Origin: Psococerastis gibbosa
Lineage: Eukaryota; Arthropoda; Insecta; Psocodea; Psocidae
DNA: 64,000 nucleotides
NCBI GenBank assembly: GCA_963971405.1
Contig: OZ020485.1
Location: forward strand, 40,855,469 to 40,919,468
Reading direction: 5' to 3'
The notes under the pieces were generated by a model that made no database searches, was not told the origin of the DNA, and saw nothing but the letters and a program-made list of their open reading frames with translations. The number at the start of each line of letters is the position of its first letter. Within the stretch, counting starts at the first letter, position 1. Positions 43,996-58,900 of this stretch are shown here, in pieces. Made by a program: the position numbers and the translations under genes.

Positions 43996-46900
43996 GTATT
44001 TATGTTTAAAATAATCAATTAAAAGTACATTGCCCAAAATAATTTTGCCCAATTTTCAGTTTCATAATACAAAAGCCGTGACATAGAACAATATACTTCG
44101 CCTGTAAGTCTAGTTAGCATTGCGTCATTATTTAACATTGACAAAGCGGCGGGCGGCCCCTGGATTCCGCCATTTTTATTGAATCACCGAACAGCAATCA
44201 AATTTAGATTTTAAAGCCTTTAAATTAAGTGTAGTCGTGTAACATGAATGAATACAGTTGACTTCACAATACCTATAAAAGAAGTGACATTGCCTAGCAA
44301 ATGTATAAGTATTTCCTGGTGTAGCGCTTGTCATTAGACCTCAGGTTCAATAGCCGGACTAGTCCAGGAGCAAATTATATGAAGCCTTCTTGCTTTAAAG
44401 CATTTAATTATCTTCTTTTCAGAAAGAGAGTATAGTATTTCAACAATATTTTTTAATTCAACTTTATAGTAGTTAGTAAAATTAGGACTCTAAATATATA
44501 CACATTATATACCGGCCTATATCAATTCAACCCAACATACAAGCCTATTGTAATAACTAAAGTGAAGTGCTCAGCTGTTATCAGAAAGTCCAGTGTAGAA
44601 GTGACTCTGCCTCATGTATTTCGTTAAAACATGGAAAATGCGTTTATTCCGTAATTACCAAATATTAGAGTTCAATAGCCTACCTAATATTGCCTTCATT
44701 TCCCTTTGATTTTATGGAAGCATATGAAAATGTTTTAGGATATTGGAAATGGTTTTTGGAGTGTGTTCACTCATAGTACTGCAGTATACTGTATTCCGCG
44801 CAGGAATTGGCCATGTAGCAACCATGGTAGTGGCATTCGTGAATTCAAAAGTAGTAGAACCTCCCTTAAGGTTAGTTTGTAGACGGACTTCCGTGATTTT
44901 TTTTTTAACCATCTTCATGGAGTAAATTCTTGATTGCTAAATTTATAAATTTAAATCATCTTATGTCAGCGGTTCTCAAATGGTGGTACGCGACGAGACT
45001 CGTGTCTAAAGTGTACGGGGATGAGGGCATATAATATGAATTAAACTAACAAAAACCTCCGACAAATGTAATTGAAACAGACTGATGGACCTAGAGAGCT
45101 CACTTCGATTCTATATATTCAATTGCCAGCCAAATATTGGATTTATTGTATACAAGTGCTAAATCAAAATATATGATTTAGCCTATAATTTGAAGGCACG
45201 CGGGAGATGGCGGGATACTCTGGGTGGTACGCGAACAAAAGCCATGAGAAACGCTGTCTTAGATAATACTTGCGGCATATTCCTGTTAAATTAAAATTAA
45301 GATTCAAAAAATATTATTTGGGGGTTGCTCATGGAGTCGTCTGCAATACGATTGTGACAGTTCGGAAAGCCTTGATGCATTTACACTACACGTAAAATAT
45401 CACGTTTAGTCTGTTTATAAACTAATCCGTGCTCGTGTTCTCCTAGATAAATTCTTAAATTTCTGCAACAGATGTTCTATAATCTATATTCTAACAATCC
45501 TTTGTCGTAGTTAACAATTAACCCCACATTTTCATAAAAGGCGATAAAAAAAATTAAACGGTTTCGGTACGGTATTGGACCATTAGTGTAGCTTAAGAAT
45601 CGATCATCACACCAAATTCTTAATCCATATTATTTCTTGAATAGGACATGTTCGCTAAGATGAAAAACGGCAATGCTGACACGGATGAAGCCGTAAATGT
45701 TCAAAAGCAATCATCTGGTAAGAAGTCAAAAAAGGTTGAAGAAATTTACCAGAAGAAATCGCAGTTAGAACACATTTTACTGCGTCCAGATACATACATT
45801 GGTAAATATATATTTTATTTGCTACCTTTGTAGATTTTTCTCGATTAAAAGTTTGCAGACAGTCCAGTTATAAGTGTCATGTAGTTAAAGCAGTATCATA
45901 TACAGTGGTGGAGAAAAACTTAAGTACACCAAATTTTTTCTTCTTTTTTCTCTGAAATAGGCATCGAGTGCCATGTCTTCTTCACCTACTCTCATAGAAG
46001 GTCCTTGTTTTTATGCAGCGCCTTTGTTATTTGATTTTTTAAGTGGCTCCGAAGATTTTCAATGTGGTTCAGGTCGGGCGACTGAGCAGGCCACGGCATG
46101 ACAGACACATCGGGTCTTTCTCCTGTTGGAACACCCATGAAATTGGCATGTCGTCGGGGAGCTTTGAGAGCCTGTTCGACCATTGTTCTCGACCTTCCAA
46201 TCATCTTTGCTATTTTTCTTCTAGAATGCCCTCGTTCCAGAAGTTTATGGATCACCTTCTTCTCCTCAGCTTTGCCATTTTTCCCTTTGGACATTTTTCT
46301 CCATTCAGCAACAACAGACTCCTACTTATTTAAATTAATGATAAAGAACTAAAAATCACTATTTTTTGGTTCAAAATATGAACATAAATGCTCGCGTCCT
46401 TATGTTTTTCTTTCCTTGCATTTTCGAAAAAAATTCAAATCTGCAAAGAGGTGAATTGATCAAAAACCAAAATAGTATCGAGCTATGCAGCTCTTAGAGG
46501 GCAATCAACTATCCAACTACCATGCCATTCAAATCTCGTTACATAAGGCAAATATGAAAATTACAAGAAAAAATTTGGTGTCCTTAAGTTTTTCTCCGTC
46601 TCTGTATGTATATTAGATTATTAGATAGATTTTGTCATAATTAAATAAATTTAACAATATTTAGGAGGTGACACGTCAGCAGAAAGTATAAACTTTTGAT
46701 GCCGATTCATACTTTCAAAACGGCACTAATCCATTTTCGGAAAATGTACAGGAAACACGAAAAACATATTTCGGCCTAAATATAACACATTTTTGTAAAA
46801 CCATAGCTTATTTTATTTTAATTTTAATTTAAAAAGGATAAGAAAACCTCTTATAAATGACAATCGGTTTCTTCCTCGTCGAGAAAATCACATTCTACAT

Positions 46901-49900
46901 CATCTTCATCAGCTATTACAACTGCCGGTTGCTCCATCTTCGGTTAAAATCGACTTATACCAGCGCAAGTCACAGAAACTCTCCCAATCGTCACCATAAT
47001 AAGCCCGCCCCCTTCCATTGTTGATGGCATTTAAAATAGCAAGGCACTAGAAGGGTACTCAGCTCACAGCTTTAGATAATCGTGCATATATTCGTAAAAC
47101 TAAGAGCCGAAGAGAGCAGCTCGAGCAGTCTAGTGGAAGCTGACAAAACGCAAATCAACAATTAGGTGGGACAATACTGCCATTTGTTGATTTTCTGGGG
47201 GAAACCCCGTCTTCAAAGCCGCTTTACCACAATTATTTTGGATTTGTGCTTTTTTGAAAGCAACTCGTTTGTAGTAATAGAGAGTAACATTGGATATGTT
47301 CACTTTTGATCGGATGATATTGGAGGATTTGTTAAGCGATGGATTTGTTCCGTTTTGACGAGAATGTAAGATTTTAACCCTGCAGAAGACTGGGTTAACA
47401 TTTTTTGTTTTTGATAAAAATTTTAATTTTAATGGATTTGTGACGTTTTGAGAGTTTGCTCCTTAAGTGGTCCACACAAAACTCTGATCACCTAGCAACC
47501 CTTCTGAAAATAAAATTGGAGGGAAAGGGCAAAACTCGCTATGCGTTTCAAAGGAAGTTTGATGGAAAATATTATAATGAGGTCTTCACATCCCTTGTAC
47601 AAAAAATTGATTGGAACAAAGTATACCAACATTCCACCATTGATGAAGCCTACGCAGAATTTAGTGGAATAATTCAAGCGTCATTCAACGTAGCATTCCC
47701 AAAGATGAAAGTAAGACAATCGCAAAAGAGAAAAGCATTTAAAATTACGCCTGAGGCAATGCGATTAAGAGAAGAAGTCACAGCTCTAACAGATATATAC
47801 AATTCCCAGAAGTCCGACTTGGTAAGAGTGAAGCTTGTCCAGAAGCACAAGCAATACCAAAAGTATCTACAGGCGGTGAAAATGCCTGAAAACAAAAAAA
47901 AATATTGAGTCAGCTCCACATAAAATGAAGGCCATGTGGGAGGTAGTCAACCAAGAGCGCCAGCAAAAGACTCAAGAAACTAGAAAAACTACTCTCAAAC
48001 TAGGGGATGCTTTAATCACTAACCCAAAGCAGGTTGCAGATGCTTTCAACAACTTGTTCATAAGCAAGCGGATAAAAATCAGCGAAAAAGCTCAAGATGT
48101 AATTTGGTAGGGAAACAGCATACGGCCACTGGGTATCATGAGGAAAATCTCCAGTTCATTATTATCACACCTACAGATAGCGTGGAAGTAAAAAGGACCA
48201 TAGCCGAAATAAAAAAATACCCATTCATGTGGACCTTTCATCAAACTTACTAAAGAACAATGCAGAGGCGCCAGCACAACCAATAACATACTTAATTAAT
48301 ACGTCATTCATGGAAGGAAAATTCCACACAGCACTGAAAACGGCAAAAATTAAGCCAATATACAAAAACAATGGTGAAAAAACAGACATAAACCAGTATA
48401 GGCCAATAGCGCTTAGCCCTGTTTTTTCAAAGGTCTTTGAAAAGGTTTTTGTCAAAAGATTATTAGCTTTCCTTGAAAAACATCACGTAATAAGTCCTAA
48501 TCAGCTGGGGTTCCAAAAGGGTAAATCGACAACTGACGCTGTCATCAAAGCACTCGAGCACATATTGAGTAACAAAGTCAAAAAGCTCATCACAATAGGC
48601 TCATATCTAGATCTCACAGCCGTATTCGACTGCGTGCAGCATAAACTACTACTGGAAAAGCTAGTGTGCTACGGTATACGAGGAGAAGCATTAAACTGGA
48701 TCGCAAGCTTCCTATCTGATCGAAAACAATACGTAAAATCCAAGAGCAAAATCCAGAAGTGGAAGATCAGACAGGATTACCAATCAGAAGTAGCTAGAAA
48801 CAACATAGGCGTAGGGCAAGGCTACGTTATGGGACCACTTTGCTATCTACTATTATGTCAACTCACTACTTGAGGGTAATGAAAACGAAAGGCTGATGTT
48901 CGCGGACGATACTATGCTCATAACTGGTCCTTCAATAGAAGAAACTGCGATAAAGTGCACTAAAATGCTAGATGACATAAGACTAGAATTTGCCACACAT
49001 GGGCTCTTGCTAAACAAAACAAAAACGCAAATAACAGTGTTTTCTAACTCCCAACCTGAGCTTGACATAAACCCACGCATAGCAGGACAACCAGTAACTG
49101 CAACCGACAGCGTCAGATTCTTAGGAATGCAAGTTGACAAGGACTTAAATTGGAAGAAACACGTCGCTGAGCTATTAAAAAAAAATAATAGTGGCCTCTT
49201 TGTAGTCAGGCGCCTTAGCTCTGTGTGTCCTCCGGAGGTAACTATGCAGGACTATCACTCACTTGCAATGAGCCACATGAAACTACGGCATATTGGCCTG
49301 GGGAGGGACCTCCGTAGGGAACATGGACGCTGTACTCAGGCTCCAAAAGAGGGGAGTGCGCTACATGCTAAAACTGGGACCTCGTGACAGTTGTCGCTCT
49401 CACTTCAAATCATTAAAAATCATGACAGCTCCAAGTCTGTTGACAATTATTTAGATGCATTTTACATATCTTAAAAAGCCTGAGGTGTGGGGGACATTAA
49501 AACAAAACGGGGACACTCAAACGTACAACACGAGGCAACGGGGAGACCTTGTAAGGCCAGCGCCACGCACAGCAAAGTGTGAGCGACTGCATCCTATACT
49601 ACAAGGTTTCGCCTACCTTAGAAAACGATTGAACTGAATGCTTCTAACTTCCCTAAATTGCTTAGAAACCATCTCTTAGAGAAAGCTTCCTACACTGTCA
49701 CTGAGGCACTAGCAGAATGATAATGACAGAACTACCTGATTTTGACGATTGTATTTTATACTTGTATTGTATAATTTAACGGAAATATATTGTATTGTAT
49801 ATTATAGGGGAATGGTATAGTATGGTGGTTTTATAGTATTTATTTTTTTAATTTAAGGCATGGGTGTAATTTCTTAAAACTTGTCAATATTGAGAGGATT

Positions 49901-52900
49901 TTCAATGTTTTTTTTTTACTATTCTTTAAAAGCTACGTTACCTTTCCAGGCTCTGTTGAGACCGTGAAAGAGCAACAGTGGGTTTACGACGCAGAATCGG
50001 AAAGAATGATTCAAAGGGAGTTAACTTATGTTCCTGGACTGTACAAAATATTTGATGAAATCCTTGTTAACGCGGCCGACAACAAAGTCCGCGACCCAAA
50101 AATGGACTGCATTAAAATTGATATAGATCCGTAAGTACATAATCCATTCCATACCAGTAGGCAAGGCCGTGCCCAGGTTTTGGTTTGGGAGGAGGGGGGG
50201 TTCCATTTTTTAAACTTAATTAATTATTGCTTTCCAATTTATACGTAGTATAAGGAAAGCTTTGTGACGGTCGAAATTTTCGATTCCGAGATTTCAACGG
50301 ATTTATATGTTATAAGGTCCCAGGAACCCAAAAAGGTGGTATTTACGAAATGTCTGTCTGTCTGTCTGTCTGTGCGTCGATTTCCGGGCAAACTACTCGG
50401 TCGATCTTAATGAAACTCGGCATGTAGGTTCACAAAAATCATACCTCGGGACCATTTTTTTTATTTTGGGCTAACTCAATTTGGGGGGGTTTTATTTTCA
50501 AAAAACTTAAAAAAAACGTCTAAAAAAATTATTTCCCAAAAACGGCTCCAACGATTTCTTTTAAATTCACATATATTGTAGTTGTTGTTAATGTTGATAA
50601 AATGCGGGGGGTCGCTTGCCCCTTGATAGTTTGCTTCTGGGGGTAAAAAAATAAAAATGACTAAATTTTAATGAAAAATGACTAAGAAATAATTTTTCTG
50701 CGACACCTTTCTATTGATGATTTCTACCTTCAGGTATGGTTTAGGTGTTAAATTGAGTAACGAAACCGGACAGGTTGCTTTCCCAAAAAAGTATTTAGTT
50801 TTGTACAAAAAAATGTTTTTGAAAAAATGATAGAAAATTCACGCTCAAATGCATTGCGTGCCCTGCCAGTATTGCTGTGTGGTAATGTGTTGGTCTGACC
50901 TATCTAGAATTTACCTCACCACCAGTGACGAGTGACGTCAGGTGGACCCCCCCCCCCCCCCCCCCGAGATATCGGAAATTTAACCATAGGAAAATTATTT
51001 ACCATGAAATTACTCATTTTCTCTATCTACTAATTTTGATAAATTGGAAAGCATGTTCGAGTAAACTCGGACCGGTTCTTTAATACAGGTTTACATTAAA
51101 TAATAAATTATATCCCTGAAATATAAAATTAAATTTAAATATGTGTAGAGCCCTTGTATTTCGGGGAGGGGGGGGGGGATAAGGTAGCCTTGTGATGGTC
51201 GAAGATCTCGATTTCGAGATTTCAACGGAATTACACAAGTTGATGTTCCAATAACCAAAAATGTGGTTTTTTGGATTTGTGGACAAACTACTCATTGGAT
51301 TTTGACGAAATGCGGCATGTTGTTTTTTTTTTTTAATTACACCATAGCTTTCGTCATCAGCTTTCTTGCAGCCCAATGCAACACATAATCTGGTGAACCT
51401 CTGCTAATGACGAGAGCCGGGTACGTCTTAAGGTGTTTTTCCGGGGCAGAAAGGCTCCGCTGGTACACCTATACGGTGAAGATGTTTTTGAAGGTAGTCT
51501 TGACCCGTACCTAAATTCCGCCATGTGGCATGTAGGTTTATAAAAATCTTATTTCGGAATATTTTTTTTTTGATTGCGGGCTAACTCAATTTTGGTGGTT
51601 TAACCCCCCAAAGGCGACCAAAAAGGGTCAAAAAAGATTTTTTCCTCAAAAACGGCTCCAAGCGTTTTTTAAAAATAATATATATTGTAGTTGTCATCAA
51701 TTAAAAGTAACCCCGCTTGGTTCGCTTAATAGTTTGGTTCTGAGGACAAAAAATGAAGAAAATTTTCATAGAAAATGGCAACAAAAAAATTTTTTTTTTG
51801 CGGAATGTTGGTATAGTGAAACCAAACAGGTTGCTTTCCTACGGAAAGCTTTGGTTTTGTAGAAATTATGTACAATAATTACATACCATGACATTACGCA
51901 CGTATTGTGTAGTATTATAGTATTACAGACTATGTTTATTTAAAATTTATTTAAAAATGTTTTTTTAATAATAGACCTGCAATAGTTTGGCGGATTTTTT
52001 TTTGATTTTGCAGGCGATAAATTTATTAACAAAACTCTCCCCGGGGATTTTTTTAAAACATAAATATCTGAAAAATTTGTTGTTCTGCTAAATTTTTTTT
52101 TGGGGGGGGGGCGTCCGGACCCCCCCTTGGCTACGCCACTGTGGATCACGGAAGTAAGGGACATTATGGCGATGACCTTGAACTAGGGGTATCATCGGTC
52201 CTGCAATGCCTTACAAGGGAGTTGTCTCGATTTACGAATAACTAAGTTGGTGCTGTACCTGGGCCTGCTATTGGCTTAGCCAAGTGGCCGTAGTTAACAA
52301 AAAAGAAGCTATATACTATTTTTTCTGGTGCATATACGAATAAATAAATATGAAAGCATGTACGCGTTCTCTCGAACCGGTTATTTTATGCGTAGCTTGC
52401 GAGGGTATTTTAACAGTGATTGATTAAACAGTTAATTTGTTTTAATGTTGAATTTTAGAGAAAATAATACAATATCTGTTTGGAACAACGGGAAGGGAAT
52501 TCCAGTGGTAGAACACAAGGATGAGAAAATGATGGTTCCCACAATGATTTTCGGCTACTTACTCACCTCTTCTAACTATAACGATGAAGAGCAAAAAGTG
52601 ACTGGTAAGTTGAGAGTTATCATATTATCATAGCCTTATCCGTAACGCCGTTTGCATAGGAGCATTCGAACATTTATAAAGAACTTGGTTGGGAACATGT
52701 CCACCAACCTGACAGGGCAGGTAATCTTTTGCGCAAATTTTTGTAAACTACCTACTCCAGTATTTGGAATTTCACTTGCTAAGCATAAGCGGCACAAAGT
52801 AATAAATAGAGACCTTTTAAAAAACTGGCAAAAATAATGGAGGTGGAGTTATTTTGGCAGTTAAGAAAAGTTATAAATCAGATAGATTAGAACTTTATAT

Positions 52901-55900
52901 ATCATATCAATTATGTAATAGTTTTTAATACGCCATAAGCTATCACTTTTACTATCGTTTATATTGTAGTTGTATGTTATTATTATTCTTTTTTCTTTTT
53001 TAAATTTTACTGTTCAATTGAAAATTTTGTGTACCATTATAATAGGCGTTAAACTGTATTGTACAAATAAAATACAAAAAAATAAATACATAAAAAAAAA
53101 TACATGTTTCTCCTTAGTCAGCAAACCACGGTCATAAATAATGAGATTACTCGTGACTTCGTGGTATTTCATTTTAATAAACAAAAAATAACAAAAACTT
53201 AGAGTTTTAGAAAAACTTGTTATAACAACCCGAATTAGTAAAACCCAAATAATCGTTAAGAAATTAACTTTGTCTAAGAAACCACGGTCCCCGTTTAATC
53301 GAGACAAGGCTGCGTGTGAATGTGTGAGAAAATGAACGTGGATGGTAGCGAATTTGAATCAGTGTGATTGTTTCTTGAATAGAAGGTATGACTGATATTC
53401 GGTATGAACGTAGTTTAAAAATATTTCAATTAAACAATCGTTCATATGTACAGTTAAGTGTTAGAGTGGGCCATAGGCCCTAATCTCGCTGTATCTACAT
53501 CTTTTTTCCTTAAAAATGACTATTATTATTATTATTATTATTTTCACATGATTTAAAATATAATTTAAGCAAATTATAGATTTACAAGTGGCGAAGAGGA
53601 AGTAATTCTAATTCGGAGAATAAAAGCCAAGAAGAGCCTGGGAGAACCTGGTTTTTTTTGGCTATGGTACGCAAAATGAACTTTTTACTTATTATTATTA
53701 TTACTTGTTTCAGGCGGACGTAACGGTTATGGTGCCAAACTCTGCAACATTTTCAGTACCAAATTTACCGTTGAGACAGCTAGTATTGAGTATAAACGTA
53801 AATTTAAGCAAACATGGGCCAATAATATGACGAAAACAACGGATCCGAAAGTATCCGATTTCTTTGGGGATGATTTCACAAAGATTACTTTCAGTCCTGA
53901 CCTTGGGAAGTTTAAAATGACACATCTTGACAAGGACACCGTGGATCTGCTATCTCGCCGAGCCTTTGATGTGGCGGCCACTACACGTGGCGTCAAGGTT
54001 TGTCATCTTCGTACCAAAAGCAAATCGCTACTTCGGAAGAAAAAGGACACAACTCTAAATCTATCTATGAATTTACGGAAGTTAAAGTTAACGTTTTTTT
54101 AAATAACGTATTAGGCTACCTGACGGTTCCCGCGTTATTAAGTCGAAATTGCCAATTATTTGAGTTGTCTTTTTTTCTTCCGAAGTAGCGAAATGTAACG
54201 GAACTATATTCAGTTTTATTATTGAAGTGTGTCACTTATATGTGAGATTTCACTATTCTCACATTCAAATTGCACAACATAATTGAAGTTCTTTAACTAA
54301 GGAGCATGTAGGCAAAAGGCGATTCGTCACAAAAAAAAAATAATAATTTTTTGAATTATTGGTGGAATCACTGAAATTGTCGCATTGACTGCTACAAAAA
54401 ACGGTACTTACTTAACATTGCGGCCTGGATGGCGTTGCCATTGGCATCTGAAATATCTGTCTAGGACACAGCTTCTTCTAGTCTCGGGCAAACCAGAAGG
54501 TGACCGTCGTCTTGTCCGCATTCGCAAGTCTGGTCCTCCGCCAGTCCCCACCTTCCCCAGGTTCGCGCGACATCTTGCAACCCCGTCCTTAGCCTATTGA
54601 GGAAAAGGTAATAAAACTCTTATGCCATTCCTATATTATCAAAGAATATTAATTAAAATATTACATCCGGGAATGTAGAAGCATTTAGATTTTAAAAGTG
54701 ACAAATCGCCTTTTACATACATGCTCCCCAACTATTGACTAACATTGTAGTAGTAGTAGTGTTCGTCGGGTTAAGGCGCCCATTCCATTGACCGGCTAGG
54801 GCTATTTCCAAAAACAGTGACGTGGTAGCAGACATTCAAGACTTAGGTTGCGTTTCCACCGATCTCGCATTGCAGAATGCAAATGACATTGACGGAAATT
54901 AGAATTTTTCTTTTTATTGAAATCTATTAAAATGTTTGTACTTAACATATCCCATGACGCCATTTTTTAATTTTAGTTTGTTTGTTTGTGATTTTACTGT
55001 ATGATCATTGATCAATTTTGACTATGGCATAGAGGAAAATAAACATTTCCGTCAATTCTGCAATGCGAGGTCGGTGGAAACGCCACCTAAATCTTGAATG
55101 TCTGCTACCACGTCACCGTTGTTGGAAATAGCCCTAGCCGGTCAATGGAATGGGCACCTAAATAACGACTTAGGCCTCATTTGGGCCCATAGAGCGACCC
55201 CGACTTGACTGTCCTATGCCAGCCCATTGGACAGTGGGCCTCCTGATTATAGTGGATTCCGAACCACTTGGGAAACACAGTGAAGTCACACGATTAGTTT
55301 GGAGGTGACCAGGACAAGTCCTACCATGTTTCCCTACCGGCACTGTGCACACGGCCAAGTTATCTGCAGCTTTGAACCTGCTCTGGTCCGCTGGATTCAA
55401 CATGGTATGGCGGCCGGTGACTAAGATTGTAGCTTCATGTTACATTTTTCAATGTAGAGACTGGTTAATACTAATACAACTTCATCAAGTTGCATGACTA
55501 AGTAAGGGGGAAAATTGCGACTTTCCTCTTTTCTCATCTTGGCCCGTTTGTTACGTAACGTTGAACATCCTATTACTCGGAGTGACTGGTCTTAATACAA
55601 CTCAAAACTAAGGAATTTTGACCAATAGTGTAATTAATTAATTATAGCATTAGTTGGAAATTAGGCATCATCATCAATATTCAGCTCCAGTTGCGCGGGT
55701 GTGAACCTCCTCCACTCCCTCCTGTCAGAATGTCAATAAGTATAACTTATTTTTACTTTTTCCTCGCTTTTATTCCCAGATGGGGTCAGCGATACGGCCC
55801 TTTTAGTTTTTTCATACTATAGTGACTTAGTATTATGATGACTTCATTTTCAGGTGATCTTGAATGGAAAAAGATTGCCCATTAAAGTTTTTAAGGACTA

Positions 55901-58900
55901 TGTGGAATTATATACCAAAGGGAAGGAGGACGATGCTGGAAACCCCTTAAAAATCATCTATGAGAGCTGTAATGAGCGCTGGGAGGTAGCAGTTACCCTT
56001 TCAGACAGTGATTTTCAACAAGTTTCCTTCGTTAACAGTATCGCCACCACCAAGGTTTGTGAAAACGCCCAGTTGTGAAAAGTTTCAGCTTATAAAATGG
56101 AATAAAGATTATATTTGATTCCCCCTACTCAATAGATATGAGTCTAAAAAAAATTGGAAAGTGTAATACCCAAATTCAGATTCAATTTCTTTTTTATTGA
56201 ATTATTATAGTTAATTGCTAATTTTTTCATTAAATATTCTCATGGTAAAAATTGAAAATTAGAACAGTTTTACGTTATAATCACAAAATTGTATGATCAC
56301 AGCAAGTTTTACAAAGTTAATTAGTAATAAGTTAATAAATATTATTTATTTGCAGGGTGGACGCCACATGGACCATGTGACGGACTCAATTGTTAAAAAA
56401 CTGATGGAAGTATGCAATAAGAAAAACAAGGCTGGCATGCAGCTCAAGGCTTCACAGATTAAGAATCATTTGTGGGTATTCGTCAACTGTCTGATTGTGA
56501 ACCCCACCTTTGATTCCCAGACCAAAACAAACATGACATTGCAAGTCAAAAGCTTTGGATCAAAATGTACTCTCTCCGACAAGTTCATTACAGCGGTACG
56601 TATTCTAGCCATGAATTCAAGGAGTCTTCAACCTTAAACGAATCACGGTTACGATTGGTTGTTGTTATTTTAACAGCTAGTGTCCAAAGCTCCATTCGAA
56701 TTGGGAAAGGAATTAAATATGACATTTTCTATCTGTTTTAGGTTACTAAATGTGGAGTAATTGAGTCCGTGTTGTCATGGGCTAAGTTCAAAGCTGAAGC
56801 ACAGAAAGACAAGAAGTGTAGTGGGAAAAAACAGACTAAATTGAAAGGAATAGCAAAACTAGAGGATGCGAACGATGCGGGAACGAAAAATTCTGTTCAG
56901 TGCACACTTATCCTTACGGAAGGAGACTCAGCCAAGTCATTGGCTGTATCAGGCCTAGGGGTCATTGGCAGAGATAAGTATGGTGTGTTCCCTCTCAGGG
57001 GTAAGCTACTCAATGTTCGGGAAGCCTCGCACAAGCAGATCCTTGAGAATGCTGAAATAAATAACTTGATTAAGATTCTCGGGCTTCAGTACAAGCGAAA
57101 GTACGAGTCTATGGAAGATATGAAGTCCTTACGCTATGGCAAAGTCATGATTATGACTGATCAGGATCAAGACGGATCTCACATTAAGGGGCTTATCATC
57201 AACTTTATCCACCACAACTGGCCGTCCCTGTTGAAAATGCCATTCCTCGAAGAGTTTATCACTCCCATCGTTAAAGCCACAAAAGGCAAAGAAGAATTGT
57301 CGTTTTATTCATTACCTGAGTTTGAAGATTGGAAAAAGGCTACACCGAATTTTCATTTGTACAAGACAAAGTACTACAAAGGTTTGGGTACTTCGACTTC
57401 GAAAGAAGCTAAGGAGTATTTTCAGGACATGAAAAGGCATCGTATTTTGTTCAACTATGATGGGCCGACCGATGATTTCAGTATCACCATGGCATTCAGT
57501 AAGAAATGCGTAGATCAGCGGAAAGAATGGCTGACCAGTTGGATGGAGGACTGTAAGAGAAGAAGGGAGACTGGCCTGGGTGAGAGCTATCTTTATCAAA
57601 AGAACACGACCGTTGTCAGCTATTCAGATTTTGTCAACAAAGAGTTAGTTTTATTCAGTAATTTGGATAATGAGAGATCGATCCCATCTATGGTTGATGG
57701 TATGAAACCCGGTCAACGGAAGGTGAGCTATAATATAAAATTTATGTCATTTATTTATTTACTAGTGGGCCCCTGCGAACATCAGCAGAATTTTACGAAG
57801 GATAAGTTTTGAGAACGATTTAATTTAATCTGAAGCATGTAAATGGGACATGTTTGGCTTTTTCAATGATGCCCATATGTGTTTGGTGCACGCAAGACCG
57901 TATTTTCAATACAAAACCGTCCAGTGTTCTTAACGGAGTAATATAGGTGGAATTTTTCAATTTTCTGTTGATCTGTAATCTATCCTAAACGATTACAATG
58001 CTGTCTGTTAATGAAATACCCGTAAATCCTTGTTCCTGTCCTTACCATAGACTTGAGGCGTTGTTGCGTTGTTATAGGTGCTGTTCACTTGCTTGAAACG
58101 TAATCTCATAAAAGAGATGAAGGTGGCCCAGTTGGCGGGATCGGTGGCGGAACTGTCGGCATACCACCACGGAGAAGCCTCCCTCATGGGCACCATTATC
58201 AACTTGGCCCAGAACTTTGTTGGCAGCAACAACATCAACCTTCTAATGCCCAACGGCCAGTTTGGTAAGTTGATAAGCGATAAAATTACTGAGAAATCTA
58301 ATTGCTTTCAAAACAACAAATTAATAGTTTTTTGCAGTTTTTGTAGGGGCGAAATGAATCTTAAATCTTGGTTCACTTCTCTCTCAATTTCTTATTCAAA
58401 ATTAAAGAACCGGTCCGAGTTTACTCGAACATGCTTTCCAATTTATCAGCATTAGTAGATAGAGGAAATGAGTAATTTCATGGTAAATAATTTTCCAGTG
58501 GTTAAATTTCCGATATCTCGGGGGGGGGGGGGGGGGGTTGTCCATCTGTCGTCACTGAAAGTGAGATAAATTCTAGATAGGTCAGACATTAATTACCACA
58601 CAGCAATAATGGCAGGGCACGCAATGAGCGCAAATTTTCTATCATTTTTTCAAAAAATAATTTCTTGTGCAAAACCAAATATTTTTTTGGGAAAGCAACC
58701 TATCCGGTTTCGTTACTCAATTTAACACCTAAAACATGCCTGAAGGTAGAAATCATCGATAGAAAGGTTTCGCAGAAAAATTATTTTTTAGTCATTTTTC
58801 ATTAAAATTTAGTTATTTTTATTTTTTTTTACCCCCAGAAGCAAACTATCAAGGGGCAAGTGACCCCCCGCATTTTGTCAACATTAATGACGACTACAAT

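Noticed and set aside
52652..52837. Plus-strand 61-codon frame after topoisomerase II exon 4
   Set aside because: Not in phase with the mapped exons, no acceptor or donor pair, and no recognised domain.
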